NCBI RefSeq assembly: GCF_018812025.1
Contig: NC_063044.1
Location: forward strand, 46,690,077 to 46,754,076
Direction of reading: 5' to 3'
DNA: 64,000 nucleotides
Source: Megalobrama amblycephala
Taxonomy: Eukaryota; Chordata; Actinopteri; Cypriniformes; Xenocyprididae
Under the pieces are notes generated by a model, which saw only the letters and a program-made list of their open reading frames with translations, was not told the origin of the DNA and ran no database searches. The stretch's first letter is position 1; each line of letters starts with the position of its first letter. This document shows positions 39,043 to 50,857 of this stretch, piece by piece. The position numbers were made by a program, and so were the translations under genes.

Positions 39043-39726
39043 AGGTGGGGTAAATAGATTTTCAAAAGCGCTGTTTGGACATTGTTGATATTTGAAATCA
39101 ACCCAAACAAACCCATCCCTCTCTTTATTGCTCCACCTCCAAAACTCACCCTACAATCCTATCCACCCTGCTCAGTCTCAAACCTGCACAACTCTCACTA
39201 GCTGGCCTCTGTTACACACGCATTGCGAGAGTGGATGTCTGTTTATCACAGCTCGTGCGCAACAAAATGCTTCATGAAAAATAAAGCGCAGATGATGAAC
39301 AAACAACAAGAAGCACAAAAATGAATGTAGAGTACACAAAAGTAAATAACAACAAGAGTTTGTTGTTAGTCGCCAACAGCACAGCAGCTCCAGACAATCA
39401 ATGACACTCAAAAGCAGCCTCCACATCTGTTTTCAGGCCTTCCCGCTTAGCTTTCTCCAGTGCTGGAAACTTTTCTAATATTAACACGGGTCCTAAAGTT
39501 CTTGCCCAGTCATAAACCTTCATTCCAGTGATATTCTTTTGAGCTCTTTTGTATTGTGTCTCATCTCTCTTTCTGCATTTTTTTTTTTCTTTTTTTCAAA
39601 TCTCCCTCTTGCTCGTTCTGTCTCCTCAACCATCATACACCTTCTAATGCTGATTGGTTATACATTTGTTGTTGGTGTCAGTTCAACTAACTTCAACTAA
39701 CTTTTGAAAAACGACATACCCCACCT
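39043..39726. mobile_element. TTAA-type element, 684 bp, abutting the previous one
   Basis: It starts AGGTGGGGTAAATAGATTTT and ends with an inverse like aaaacgacataccccacct. The left TTAA is shared with the element at 38085-39038; the right flank is TTAC, one change from TTAA. The interior is partly non-repetitive. Confidence 0.78.
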
Positions 39727-39845
39727 TTACTGTAAAAGTGACTTCTGTGTGAGCTGTGCCTCATGAATCGCTACACAATAGACTATTGACCTTTTTTGTC
39801 TGCAAAATTTCACTAATAAGACAAACCTTTATTTTTTTTCATGAA

Positions 39846-39920
39846 GGCAGGCAAGGCAAGGCAATTTTATTTGTATAGCACATTTCATACACAATGGTAA
39901 TTCAAAGTGCTTTACATAAA
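39846..39920 (-). mobile_element. LINE/SINE 3' tail (L2-like), minus strand
   Basis: Read on the minus strand it runs ...aaagcactttgaattacc, then gaaatgtgctatacaaataa, ending in a TTGCC repeat. This is the 3'-tail form of L2-type fish retroelements and the SINEs that use them. Only the tail is recognisable. Confidence 0.6.
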
Positions 39921-41538
39921 GAAGAAGAATAAAAATAGAACATAAGGAATAGAAATAACAGTAATGAAACACAAAAGGAGGCATTTTGAAGAATCTTCAT
40001 ACAGCTCTTTTCATTAAACTGACAATTCACTGACAGTTCAGCCGTGACAATCATGGCTGCCAAATAGGACAAAAATAACACCATATAATTCTGTTTATTC
40101 AAAGTCTTCCAAAGCCATAAATGCTGAAGAACTGACTTACAATCAGTTTAGACTACATTGTATTTGTCTTGCATTCAATGCAGTGCCATTCAACTAGTGA
40201 GGACAACACAATAGTGTTGTCAGTTTATTGGTTTTGTAGTATTTCATAGCACTTTCTGTGCTGGAGGGGTCTTTCTTTCATCACATTTAAGGACACAAGA
40301 ACACAACTGAGCTAAAAATAATTTCTTATGTCATGGCGCAGTAGGTGCAGTAGATGCAATAGCAGCGCCACCACTGAAGCAGTGCAGGAAACACTGAGTA
40401 TTTTAATTCTTTCTTTCATATTTGACAAGCTACACTTTTGTATGTTTGATATAGGACACATAAACACACACACTGCTGAAAGTATTGACTGGTCCCAGTG
40501 TGTGTATGGCTGCTTGCAGCTGCTGTCATGGTGTGTTTCCATCATTGCCTTGGTCTCTGGAGTGTGAATGGAAGGTTGGGGGTCTTTGTGGCTGTGCTCT
40601 CCTGTTATAGATGGCAGTTAAGATGTCTGCGAGCCTGTGGGGGTCCTGATGACTGAATAAGGCCTCTCTTCTCACCAGGTCTTTGAGAATGGATGAGGTG
40701 GGCAGGGGAAAATTAATACTACCAATATTACAGGCTAGCGAGACACGGCTAATCAAACCAAATGACACATATTAAATGTGTGAGTGTCCTGTGAGTCGTG
40801 GCAATGCATTTGGAAGAAAAAAAAACAAAAAAAAAACAGAGGAAGGCTGTGGAATAGGTCTGATTTCCTGACACTTTTTCCTTTTTTTATGTGATTGCAT
40901 TGTGTTGTGTTGAATGATACTAAAGCTGTTCTTTTTTCACATTTACACTCTGAAAAATAAAAGTTCCAAAAGCAAAACAATTTTTTTTTTTTCAATAATC
41001 TAAAGAACATTTGTAAGCTATTCAGGGTCTTTAGACCACAAATGACATTTGCTGAAGAAAAAAAAAAAAAAAGTTCCTTTCATCTAAATGGCATGACACT
41101 TGATGTTGTGGTTGACACTTGCATTTGCTATACAAACAAAAAAAAAAAATTGGAATGATATCTATGTATGTCAGTGTGAAAAAAAGTCCCTCTCAGGATG
41201 TCCGGGGCCCCACATTGAAATGAATGGGGAAATTTAAAAAATCTATACTTTTTTAAATATTTGTCAAATAAATCAGCCACAGCACAAATACATAGAAGTG
41301 AAGTGGCAACCCTATGGCACATTGTGGATAGCTCATGCTCACACACACATGCACCGCTCCACCCCTATCCAACAGCCCTAACCCCCAAAAATCGCCCATA
41401 GACATCAATGGGAAACGCTAAAAAAAATTAGCTTTGTTTTACATAATTTGTCAAAAAAATGTTGTTACAATGTAGAAAACATACAAAAAATGAAGGGGCG
41501 AGACCACAACACATCCCTGATGGTGTAAACACACCCAA

Positions 41539-41880
41539 AATGAATACTTTTATTCAGCAAGGAGACATTAACTTGATCACAAGTGTCAGTAAAAACATTA
41601 ATAATGTTACAAAAGATTTCTATTTCAAATAAATGATGTTCTTTGTATCATGAAAAATATATCATGGTTTCTACCTAAAATATTAAGCAGCACAGCTGTT
41701 TTCAATATTGATGATAATAATAATAAATGTTTATTGAACAGCAAATTAGCATATTAGAATGATTTCTGAAAGATCATGTGACACTGAAGACTGGAGTAAT
41801 GATGCTGAAAATACAGCTTTGCATCACTGGAATAAATTACATTTAGATTAAAATAGAAAACAACATCCAGTCTTGCTTGT
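41539..41880. mobile_element. Fragment of Tc1-type palindromic family
   Basis: The words tacttttattcagcaagg, tattaagcagcacagctg and gatgctgaaaatacagctt match the family at 41975-42898. Both ends are lost. Confidence 0.65.
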
Positions 41881-41886
41881 GTCATA

Positions 41887-43644
41887 CACTCAAAAAAATG
41901 AACTTTCACTGTTGTTAGTTTCACTCAAACCACCCTTGTTCACATTACTTAAAAAAACTCATGTAACTACAGTACAGTCCAAAAGTTTGGAACCACTAAG
42001 ATTTTTAATGTTTTTAAAAGAAGTTTCGTCTGCTCACCAAGGCTACATTTATTTAATTAAAAATACAGTAAAAACAGTAATATTGTGAAATATTATTACA
42101 ATTTAAAATAACTGTTTTCTATTTGAATATATTTCACAAAGTAATTTATTCCTGTGATGCAAAGCTGAATTTTCAGCATCATTACTCCAGTCTTCAGTGT
42201 CACATGATCCTTCAGAAATCATTCTAATATGCTGATCTGCTGCTCAAGAAACATTTAATGTGTACAATTGTACAAAATATTTGTGTACAATATTTTTTTC
42301 AGGATTATTTGATGAATAGAAAGTTCAAAAGAACAGTGTTTATCTGAAATCTAATCTTTTGTAACATTATAAATGTCTTTACTGCCACTTTTGATTGATT
42401 TAATGCATCCTTGCTGAATAAAAGTATTCATTTCTTTAATTTCTTTTCAAAAAAATAAAAATAAAAATTCTTACTGACCCCAAACTTTTGAACGGTAGTG
42501 TATAATGCTACAGAAGCTTTGTATTTCAGATAAATGCTGTTCTTTTGAACTTTCTATTCATCAAGGAATCCTGAAAAAAAAGTACACAACTGTTTTCAAC
42601 ATTGAAAATAATCATAAATGTTTCTTGAGCAGCAAATCAGCATATTAGAATGATTTCTGAAGGATCATGTGACACTGAAGACTGGAGTAACGATGCTGAA
42701 AATTCAGCTTTGCATCACAGGAATAAATTACTTTGTCAAATATATTTAAATAGTACACAGTTATTTTAAATTGTAATAATATTTCACAATATTACTGTTT
42801 TTTACTGTATTTTTAATTAAACAAATGTAGCCTTGGTGAGCAGACGAAACTTCTTTTAAAAACATTAAAAATCTTAGTGGTTCCAAACTTTTGGACTGTA
42901 CTGAACATGAACTGCATTGTTTCTACTAAAATTGAGTATTGTCAGCTTTACTTAGTAAGTGTTTGTTCAGTCAACTTAAAATTGCTGTGTGAAACGCACA
43001 CATTATTGTTGACATAACTAACTGTGCAGTGGATCCATAGTTCCCAGCATGCTTTGCAAGGGACTGCATTAGGAGAGTAAATTTAGGGATTAAAGTGTTA
43101 TTTTATGTGTTTTTCAGTAAAGGGAAAGATGTTGTTAGTTTATGTTAGTGTTTAATGTTCAGTTATGTTGGACATTTAGAGTAGTTTCTGTTATGTTTTT
43201 GAATTTTGTGGTTACCATCATGCAGAAGAGTGTCGCCTGTGTTTAGGCTGTGAGCGCTCATATACACATGTTTATAGGAAGAAGTTCCTGCTTTTAATTC
43301 AATTGAGTTTGTTCAATTAGTTATTTTTTGAGTGCATTTTGGGGGTGAGGGGCTGCATTCTGATATGTTGTATCCTTTTTATTTAAATGATTATTCAGAA
43401 AAAAAAAAAATGTTTTCATCTTACGTAATCAACATAACATTATTAAGTAAACTCCACATATAAATATTATGTAACAGTGACATTCAAATGATTTGTATTT
43501 ACTCAAAGAAATTTTGTCAGCGTTACTTGAATTTCTTTTGTTCATTCAACTAAATAGTTTTTTGTACAAATTACTCAATATTGTTGCGTGGAACCACTTG
43601 AAACTTATTTTTTAAGTAAATCCAACAATTCATTTTTTTGAGTG
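41887..43644. mobile_element. TA-flanked element with CACTCAAAAAAATGAA ends, interrupted
   Basis: CACTCAAAAAAATGAA at the left and its perfect inverse TTCATTTTTTTGAGTG at the right are flanked by TA on both sides. The element is 1,758 bp as it stands and would be about 830 bp without the insertion at 41975-42898. No coding capacity. Confidence 0.88.
41975..42898. mobile_element. Inverted pair of Tc1-type copies forming a 0.92-kb palindrome
   Basis: It starts CAGTCCAAAAGTTTGGAACC and ends GGTTCCAAACTTTTGGACTG, perfect inverted ends, with TA on both sides (41973-41974 and 42899-42900). A further family terminus, cccaaacttttgaacggtag, lies near the middle (42480-42500). So the palindrome looks like two family copies head to head, moved or inserted as one unit. 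Confidence 0.85.
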
Positions 43645-44130
43645 TATGTTGGTTCTGCGTTAAAAAATAAACCCTTATTATGCATAGTCTAGGCCTAAAT
43701 AAATGTTGTATGTTGATTCAAATAATTTTAAGAATGGTCCACTTGTTTTTACTCAAAGTTCTTGCTACATGTACTGTAAGAAGAGATAAATGTCTGTAGA
43801 AGTGACGATATGTGTAAAACTCTGATATGGAGATGTTTGCTGTGTATTATGCAAATTACTAATAGTAAGCAGCATGCAGTAGCTCATTTAGAATAATCTG
43901 TTTTCATCAGCATTACAACAAGGGTACAAACAAATTTGTATGCACCAAACTTGATGTTAATATGGTGAAAATAAAATAAATCTGGTCACCATGCAGCTGA
44001 ATCAGCTTAGGTGGTCTATGTGACTTTTTAAAGCAGTAAAGATGCAAATATCTTTATTCAACACTACTTTTGCACTATTGTACTCTGTTGAAGCACAACT
44101 AATCTTTTTATTTCTCTTTCTCTCTGTTAG

Positions 44131-44258
44131 AAGAGACAGCATTTGAGGCAGGAGTGAGGGTGCAGATCCACAGTCAAGCGGAGCCGCCCTTTGTACATGA
44201 GCTGGGCTTCGGAGTCGCCCCAGGCTTTCAGACCTTCGTGGCTACACAGGAGCAGAGA
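44131..44258 (+). CDS. asic2: asic2 internal exon 3, extracellular domain
   Basis: The exon is 128 nt. Two bases complete the Glu codon split from the previous exon, followed by 42 codons. The translation runs [15 protein letters not shown], then [17 protein letters not shown], then [10 protein letters not shown]. This is the upper palm and beta-ball region of the ASIC extracellular domain. The SQ-x-E-PPF segment corresponds to the acidic-pocket stretch of ASIC1, where an Asp-Glu pair helps sense protons; here the first acidic residue is Ala and the Glu is kept, and human ASIC2 likewise lacks the Asp. FVATQEQR is the ASIC2 form; ASIC1 has FVACQEQR. The acceptor is tctctttctctctgttag and the donor is aga/gtaagt, a strong consensus. 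It lies 19.4 kb after exon 2. Confidence 0.94.
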
Positions 44259-45003
44259 GTAAGTGAGCTTTAACATCACCTCCAACTTGCCTGATTTCAT
44301 CTCTCATTGCCACCACTATATATTTGTCCTCACCATAAATAGTGAGACTCTCAGGTCTCATTTACACCTGGTATTAACATCTATCTAGGATTATACAATC
44401 ACAAGTGCTCAGTGCTAAAAGTGGCATACTAAAACCACATTCAAAAGTAGTCAGAAACGGCTGCCAACACATCTCATTGGTAGTGTAAATGCTAATGCTT
44501 CCTGATGCATCACACACAACAGCAAAGGACCACTGACTCACCAAGCCAAAACGAGAACAGCTAGGTTAATAAATGGGACCATTTTATCCATATCAGTGTG
44601 TTCATGCTTCTTATTGCTCCACGTTTGTAGTCTGTTTCATTAGCAATGTTTGTATTTCATCAGCCTTCTCAGGGTGCTCGACCTTAAGAGATCATTACAT
44701 GGTTTGTGTGTTTGTGTGTGTTAGGTGAAAGTCTGTGCATAACAATGATGTTTTGAAACCCTTAGATATTGACTACTCACTATATGACATCTACGCCACT
44801 TCTTTTTAGTTATTCTATTGGGTTTTTGCTCTCCAATCTTTTTCTTTTTTTTCTTTGTTGTACTGATGCTGTGAAGCTTTAAAATCTCTGTGACCTTGCT
44901 GGCAGTTTGACTACCATTTATTTGAAATCACTTTCAGTCAGAGTCTCACCACAGTGAGTGGAAAGCAAGCCAAGCATCACATATTTAATGATTGTTGGTT
45001 TAA

Positions 45004-45320
45004 AGGTGCATTTAGAAGTTTAGTGCTAATTTAAAAAGTTTTACACATTAAGAAATATGTTGTTGTTTTGTGAAGAGTCATCTGAATGGTGTACATTCAC
45101 TTGCAATGAAGACTGTACTTATACTGTATTATAGTTTTCTATAAAAAGTGTTTTAATTATGTAGACGGTATGAGGGTCAACTCCTTCAAGGAGGTCAGGA
45201 CATTATTGACCTGACTTGACATTATTCCTCACGCTCATTGGCTGCTGCCTCTGTATAGTTGTTGTAGTACACAAAGAACAGCAATGCTAACGCTAGCTAA
45301 AAACACTACTGAATGCACCT
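45004..45320. mobile_element. TTAA-flanked miniature element, 317 bp
   Basis: It starts AGGTGCATTTAG and ends TGAATGCACCT, with TTAA on both sides. No coding capacity. It lies about 750 nt after exon 3. Confidence 0.8.
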
Positions 45321-45787
45321 TTAATATTTATCCAGTATTATTAAAAATATACACAGTAGGCACAAGAAAATGTACTGCATAGTATGAATGGCCCAGCTGG
45401 TTGAGTAATAATGATTCTTTTTAAACAATGAAAGTCACAGAACATGATCCCACACCACTAGCGTATTTCAGTTTACTACAAATTTATGTCGCACTTATGT
45501 CGCTGATTGTGCTTATGGATGATTACTGGTTTTGTTTAATTATGGTAATTGTTATGTTTAGGTGGCTGTTAAACTGAAATACAGGCTAATGACAGTGCGC
45601 TAGTAACCTCAGTCCTCTATAGTTGTGGTGTGTAATTACATTTATAAACATTATTAGTGTTTGGCAAGCATTTGGTGTTGTGCTTTTTATTCAGCTATTG
45701 ATAGTTTAGTCATAGCAGCACAATAGTATATTGAGATCACTGGCACATATCCACTTTAATAACAACAATAACAAACAACCTTGTTCA

Positions 45788-45814
45788 TTTTTTTTTTTTT
45801 TTTTTTTTTTTTTT
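45788..45814. repeat. Poly-T run
   Basis: About 27 T bases, followed by CCCC and another T run. Could be the A-tail of a minus-strand retroposon, but nothing beside it supports that. Confidence 0.9.
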
Positions 45815-46069
45815 CCCCTTTTTTTCAATTGCATCTGTCTGGTCATGGCAACCCCATAATATGTGCATAAAGCTGTTGTGGATGATACATATGCAGCTGG
45901 TGTGGCTGTCTGAGATTTTGCAGCCTTCGCCCTCCCTGCTGTTATCTGAGAGTGTAAGGGTGGTGTTCACTTATCTGCTGTAGTGTCCAGGTTAGGGAGG
46001 GTATCAACATCTCTCCTCTGGGCTGCTTTTATCTGTCAGGGCCTCCTGCTCTCTTACCTTGTGCTATCT

Positions 46070-46105
<36 letters not shown>
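46070..46105. repeat. (CT)n microsatellite
   Basis: About 17 CT units in intron 3. Confidence 0.95.
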
Positions 46106-46111
<6 letters not shown>

Positions 46112-46183
46112 GACAGGCCTTATTTGTATGGTCCTACAGCATGTTTTAGATCATTTCTTATCATTCAGCAAAACAAATTAATT

Positions 46184-46208
46184 GTATATATATATATATA
46201 TATATATA
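46184..46208. repeat. (TA)n microsatellite
   Basis: About 12 TA units in intron 3. Confidence 0.93.
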
Positions 46209-46484
46209 AACGAGTGCTCCATTTCAGAAGCACTTAAATACACCAAACTATTCCCATCTGAGCAGTTTATTTATCATTTGCCTGATTTGTGACATTTTAT
46301 TCCTAAAAACATGGCTTTTTTTTTTTTTAGCTGTTGACAGTATTTTCTGATTTATGGAGTGATAAAAAGAGATATTCAAAATCTCCTCTGTAAAAACCTT
46401 CAACTCCAATTTGTCAACAAAAAGAATTCATGAACCTGGCTTTATACAATGTTTAAATTTCTGTTCTGAAAATGTATGCAAAGT

Positions 46485-46753
46485 GTATATGAAGGCTTCA
46501 GATGCAAAATCTTCTGTCCGTCTGAAATTTTCCTTTTAAATGAGCATTTTTATGTTTTTAATTTTACTCTTATCTGTGACATTTTTGGGAAAAAAAAGTT
46601 TTTTTTTGTTTTTTTTAATAACTGACTAATAACCTTTTCATTCCCATTAAAGTGAAATACTGAACATAAACATGGAAGCCTGATAACAATACTCATTTAA
46701 AAGAAAATGTCAGACGGACTTAAAGGTTTTTGCATCTGAAGTCTTCATATATA
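46485..46753. mobile_element. Fold-back element
   Basis: The left stretch atgaaggcttcagatgcaaa through cttctgtccgtctgaaattt is repeated in inverse at the right (gtcagacggacttaaaggtt, tttgcatctgaagtcttcat). The ends beyond the arms are unclear. Confidence 0.6.
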
Positions 46754-46884
46754 ATTAGATAATGCCTCATTTGCATAACTAAACATAACATTTACTTGTA
46801 ACTTGTAATGCAGAACAATTGCCTTAATGCACTTTGATTAATAAACTGGGTTAATATGGTGGGTCACAGTGATTTTGCCAAATA

Positions 46885-47440
46885 AGACATGTTCCTGGAA
46901 CAACATTCCTGTCTGAATATCTACCCCTAAATCTAACCTTACCCATAAGTTATCCCAAAAATCAGAAGGAAATGATATATGAATAACACTGATGTAGAAG
47001 CAACAAACCCTGACTGTAAGCCTAAACTTCACATAAACTGTAATCTTGTCTATCAAATCTGATTGGTTCATTAAATTTTGTTACTTAGTGAAATCAGATT
47101 CACCCAATAGGTCAATATCTATAAGCTGAATTTTTTATCCTAATCACCTGTGGTGTCTTGCCTTAGACTGAATTTTTGCTATTTGACTTGTTGACATCTT
47201 TACCTATAAGAAAAATATCAGCAGCCCTCCATAACACATGCAGAATTGTTTCAAAAACTCCAGGTGGTGAATGGCGGTATGTGCAAGTGATTTAAAAATA
47301 CGAAAACATCCAAAACACCCAAAAAGCTCTCGTTCACTGAAAGTCTAGTGTCACAAAATATGCAATAACTTATGGGTATAGGTTTAGGGGTAGGGATAAA
47401 ATATTCAGACAGGAATGTTGTTCAAAGCTACTACAAATGC
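46885..47440. mobile_element. Inverted-repeat element with CCCCTAAATCTAACC-type arms
   Basis: The left arm (acaacattcctgtctgaata, then cccctaaatctaaccttacc) and right arm (ggtataggtttaggggtagg, then ttcagacaggaatgttgttc) are inverse copies with some changes, about 400 bp apart. The (g)gtttaggggtaggg word also occurs near 56430. Confidence 0.65.
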
Positions 47441-48189
47441 TCGACTGAAATAACAATGCAAAACAAAGTTACATACTAGAAACGTGAAAAGTTTATAAAT
47501 CTTTATCCAGATACTAATACAAGTCCTGGTAGCATATGCTGCAGTACAATGTATAATTATTACAGAGCTTTCTGCAAGACTAATTGAGCGTTAGTTTGAA
47601 ACTAAAACTGTCCAATGTTGTCCATGGAAATATCTTACATTACTAATTTCATGTCTCTTGTTGCACTCCACAATCTCTGTGAAGTCAAGTCAATTTTTCA
47701 TGTCCATTTCATGTAAAACATTATTCTTGACCTATTGTTACTGGTTCATAAGCAATTCACATTGATGTGCTGAACAAACAAATAATCCTGCACTAATGCA
47801 ATCAGGCACTTCATTAGGAAAACGTCTGTACTGAGTGTCAGTGAAGACGCAATGATGTGAAAGAAGGCATTGATGTGTAAACTCCAATGTTTAAAACAGT
47901 TGTGCTGCTTAATATTTTTGGGAGACTGTGATACATTTTTTCTGGGTTCTTTGATGAATAGAAAGTTCAAAATTTTGATCAAATTATTATTAATTTCTTT
48001 TTTTTAAATTATTGACCCCAAACTCTTAAACGGTGGTGTTGTCCAGATTCACTCTCTTCTTTTTGTAGTATGAGTATTGTTGGGCAACACAACAAGGTAT
48101 TTGGTATAACTGTGGTTGTAAATGTGCATAAAAGATCAGTGGAAATATTTAACTGTCATTGACACTTTAAACTTTAAACTGTCATTTAC

Positions 48190-48340
48190 TCAACAATGAC
48201 ACTATTTTCTTCTAGAGATGCTGTACAGCCGAAATAAACGTTGTTGCATAATTTTCCTGTTATCACTGTAAAGCTGCTTTGAAACAATCTGTATTGTAAA
48301 AAGCACTATATAAATAAAGATGACTTGACTTGACAAAGTA
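48190..48340 (+). mobile_element. LINE/SINE 3' part with TGACT tail
   Basis: The sequence aatgacactattttcttcta, then gctgctttgaaacaatctgt and aaagcactatataaataaag, ends in ttgacttgac repeats. It matches the end of the tandem-repeat block at 59560-59955, so both loci come from the same retroposon-like family. Confidence 0.65.
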
Positions 48341-48474
48341 CCTGAGCCTAACAAGATCAGGACTTTTTCTCTGAAGCCACTTGTTACAAACTTGGTTTTG
48401 ACAACTAGGCTGGCCCACATAGATAAAGTGCTCTTTATTGCCAGTCCACCCTGTGTGTCAGGGAGACGCTTTAA

Positions 48475-49147
48475 AGGTCCCGTTTTTCATGATCCCATGT
48501 TTCAAACTTTAGTTAGTGTGTAATGTTGTTGTTAGAGTATAAATAAAATCTGTAAAATTTTAAAGCTCAAAGTTCAATGCCAAACGAGATATTTTATTTA
48601 ACAGAAGTCGCCTACATCGAACGGCCAGTTTGGACTACATCCCTCTACTTCCTTCTTTAATGACGTCACTGAAACAGTTTTTTGACTAACCTCCGCCCAC
48701 AGGAATACACAAGAGTTGCGCTTGTAGAGTGTGTTTGTCGCCATGTCGTCGAAACGCTGTTATTTTCATCCCGCAGTCCAATCACCGGGTCTGATTCCGG
48801 CTCAAATTGATAGGGTAAAATTAAAGACGTTTACAATAACACTGAGCGCGTGCATCTCCACGTTATGGTAAGAGGCGTGACCTTTCCGGGCAAGGTGCGC
48901 TCAGAGCTGTCGAATCACAACACAGGAACCGCTGGCACAATCAGAACTCGTTACGTATTTCTGAAGGAGGGACTTCATAGAACAAGGAAGTCATCAGCCC
49001 GTTTTTATGACAGTGGAAACAGCGGTATACAGATAAGTAAATTATGTGAAAAATACTGTGTTTTTTTACACGCGAAACATGAACACATGTTATATTGCAC
49101 ACTATAAACACAATCAAAGCTTCAAAAAACCACAAAAAACGGGACCT
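48475..49147. mobile_element. TTAA-flanked element with AGGTCCCGTTTTT end, 673 bp
   Basis: It starts AGGTCCCGTTTTTCATG and ends with the partial inverse aaaaaacgggacct. TTAA is at 48471-48474 and 49148-49151; the right TTAA is shared with the next element. The interior is unusually CpG-rich for this window. Confidence 0.85.
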
Positions 49148-49151
49148 TTAA

Positions 49152-49801
49152 AGGGTTAGTTCACCCCAAAATGAAAATTCTGTCATTAATTACTCACGCT
49201 CATGTCGTTCCAAGCCGTAAGATTTTAAGATTTAAGATAATTAAGAATGCTGTCAGATTTCCTTCCATTGACTGCCTTTGTAACTACCACTCGCATGTAA
49301 ACATTGATCAGCGAACATAAACAGAAGCTCAACAACACCTGCTACACGCATGAGAATAAAGCTCTTCCGGAAGCTCAAATGTGTTGCGTAACACACGAGA
49401 ATGATCCTCATTGGTTATGCAGCATGTTTGAGCTTCTGGAAGAGATTGTTCTTGCGCGTGTAGCAGGTGTTGTTGAGCTTCTGCTTATGTTTGCTGGTCA
49501 ATGTTTGCATGCGAGTAAAACCCTAAATTAATCTGTTCATCATAACAAGCAATGGATTCTCTTCAGAAAATTTGGACTAAACCGCTCGATTCATATGGAT
49601 TAGTTTTCTGATCTCTTTATGAAGTTTTTGAAGCATCAAAGTGGTCGTTACAAAGGCAGTTAATGGTAGGAAATCTGACAGCATTCTGTCATCAAAAATA
49701 TCTTAAATGTGTTCTGAAGATGAACGAAAGTCTTACGGCTGTGGAACGTCATGAGGGTGAGGAATTAATGACAGAATTCCATTTTGGGGTGAACTAACCC
49801 T
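49152..49801. mobile_element. TTAA-flanked fold-back element, 650 bp, abutting the previous one
   Basis: It starts AGGGTTAGTTCACCCC and ends GGGGTGAACTAACCCT, with TTAA on both sides (49148-49151 shared, 49802-49805). Long inner arms are visible: agaagctcaacaacacctgc near 49320 and its inverse gcaggtgttgttgagcttct near 49460. Confidence 0.92.
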
Positions 49802-49819
49802 TTAACAACACATCATTTA

Positions 49820-50542
49820 CACTGTAAAAAAAATCCCAGTGAAATTTACGGTAAAAAAATGGCAGCTGTGGTTGCCAGAACTTTACCGTAAAAAATACAG
49901 TAGCAACGTAAAAAAAAAATCTGTTAAATTTACGGTAAAATAACATATTTCATTAACTGATATAATGTTAATTTACCAACCTAATGAAGTACTAATATCT
50001 GTTTTGTACCTTTATAATACACTGACAGTCACCAAACACAGTGGTGATAAGAGTCACATGATGAATCAAAGTTCATCAGAAGCTGAGATGGACAACACTA
50101 ACATATAGAAGGTGCACACAGTGTCATTCACACACACACACTAAACACCATCATGGTAACATGCATGAAATTTTAAAAATGCAATAAACATTAATTTAAC
50201 AACATTAGATGTAACATAAAACCCTAATGTACATAACTGATTAGAAAAAAATGAGAAAAACTAAGAAGAAAGTTATTTCAACGAAAATATATCAAATGTG
50301 AAGTGTCACGCAGGGAATTGTGGGAATGTCAATTTACGGTTTTTCACTGTAAATTTTACAATGAATTGTTATTTTTCAACTTAATGGTATTTTACCGTAA
50401 AATTACATTAAATGTACCATTAGATCTATTACAGTTATTCACCGTATATAGTACGGAAACTTTCTGTAAACCAATTGACAGTTTTTCACCGCAGCATTTT
50501 TACAGTCTTTTACTGTTAAAATCACGGTCATTTTTTATAGTG
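49820..50542. mobile_element. TA-flanked element with CACTGTAAAAAA ends
   Basis: It starts CACTGTAAAAAAAATCCC and ends attttttatagtg, with TA on both sides. The interior is dotted with tttacggta and its inverse taccgtaaa. Typical Tc1/mariner-type non-autonomous element. It starts 14 nt after the TTAA of the previous element. Confidence 0.75.
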
Positions 50543-50707
50543 TATTGTCCTTTTCTCAGGCCTGGTTGTTCCTTAGGATATGGAAAAATCCTACAAATCT
50601 CACTCTGTACATTTAGCTTCTTACCAAGAGTAAAACACATATCTTATATTGGGGAGCATTGATTGAATTTAGGAAGTATATTGTTTCTTGTGATAATAAC
50701 AGTATCT

Positions 50708-50857
<150 letters not shown>

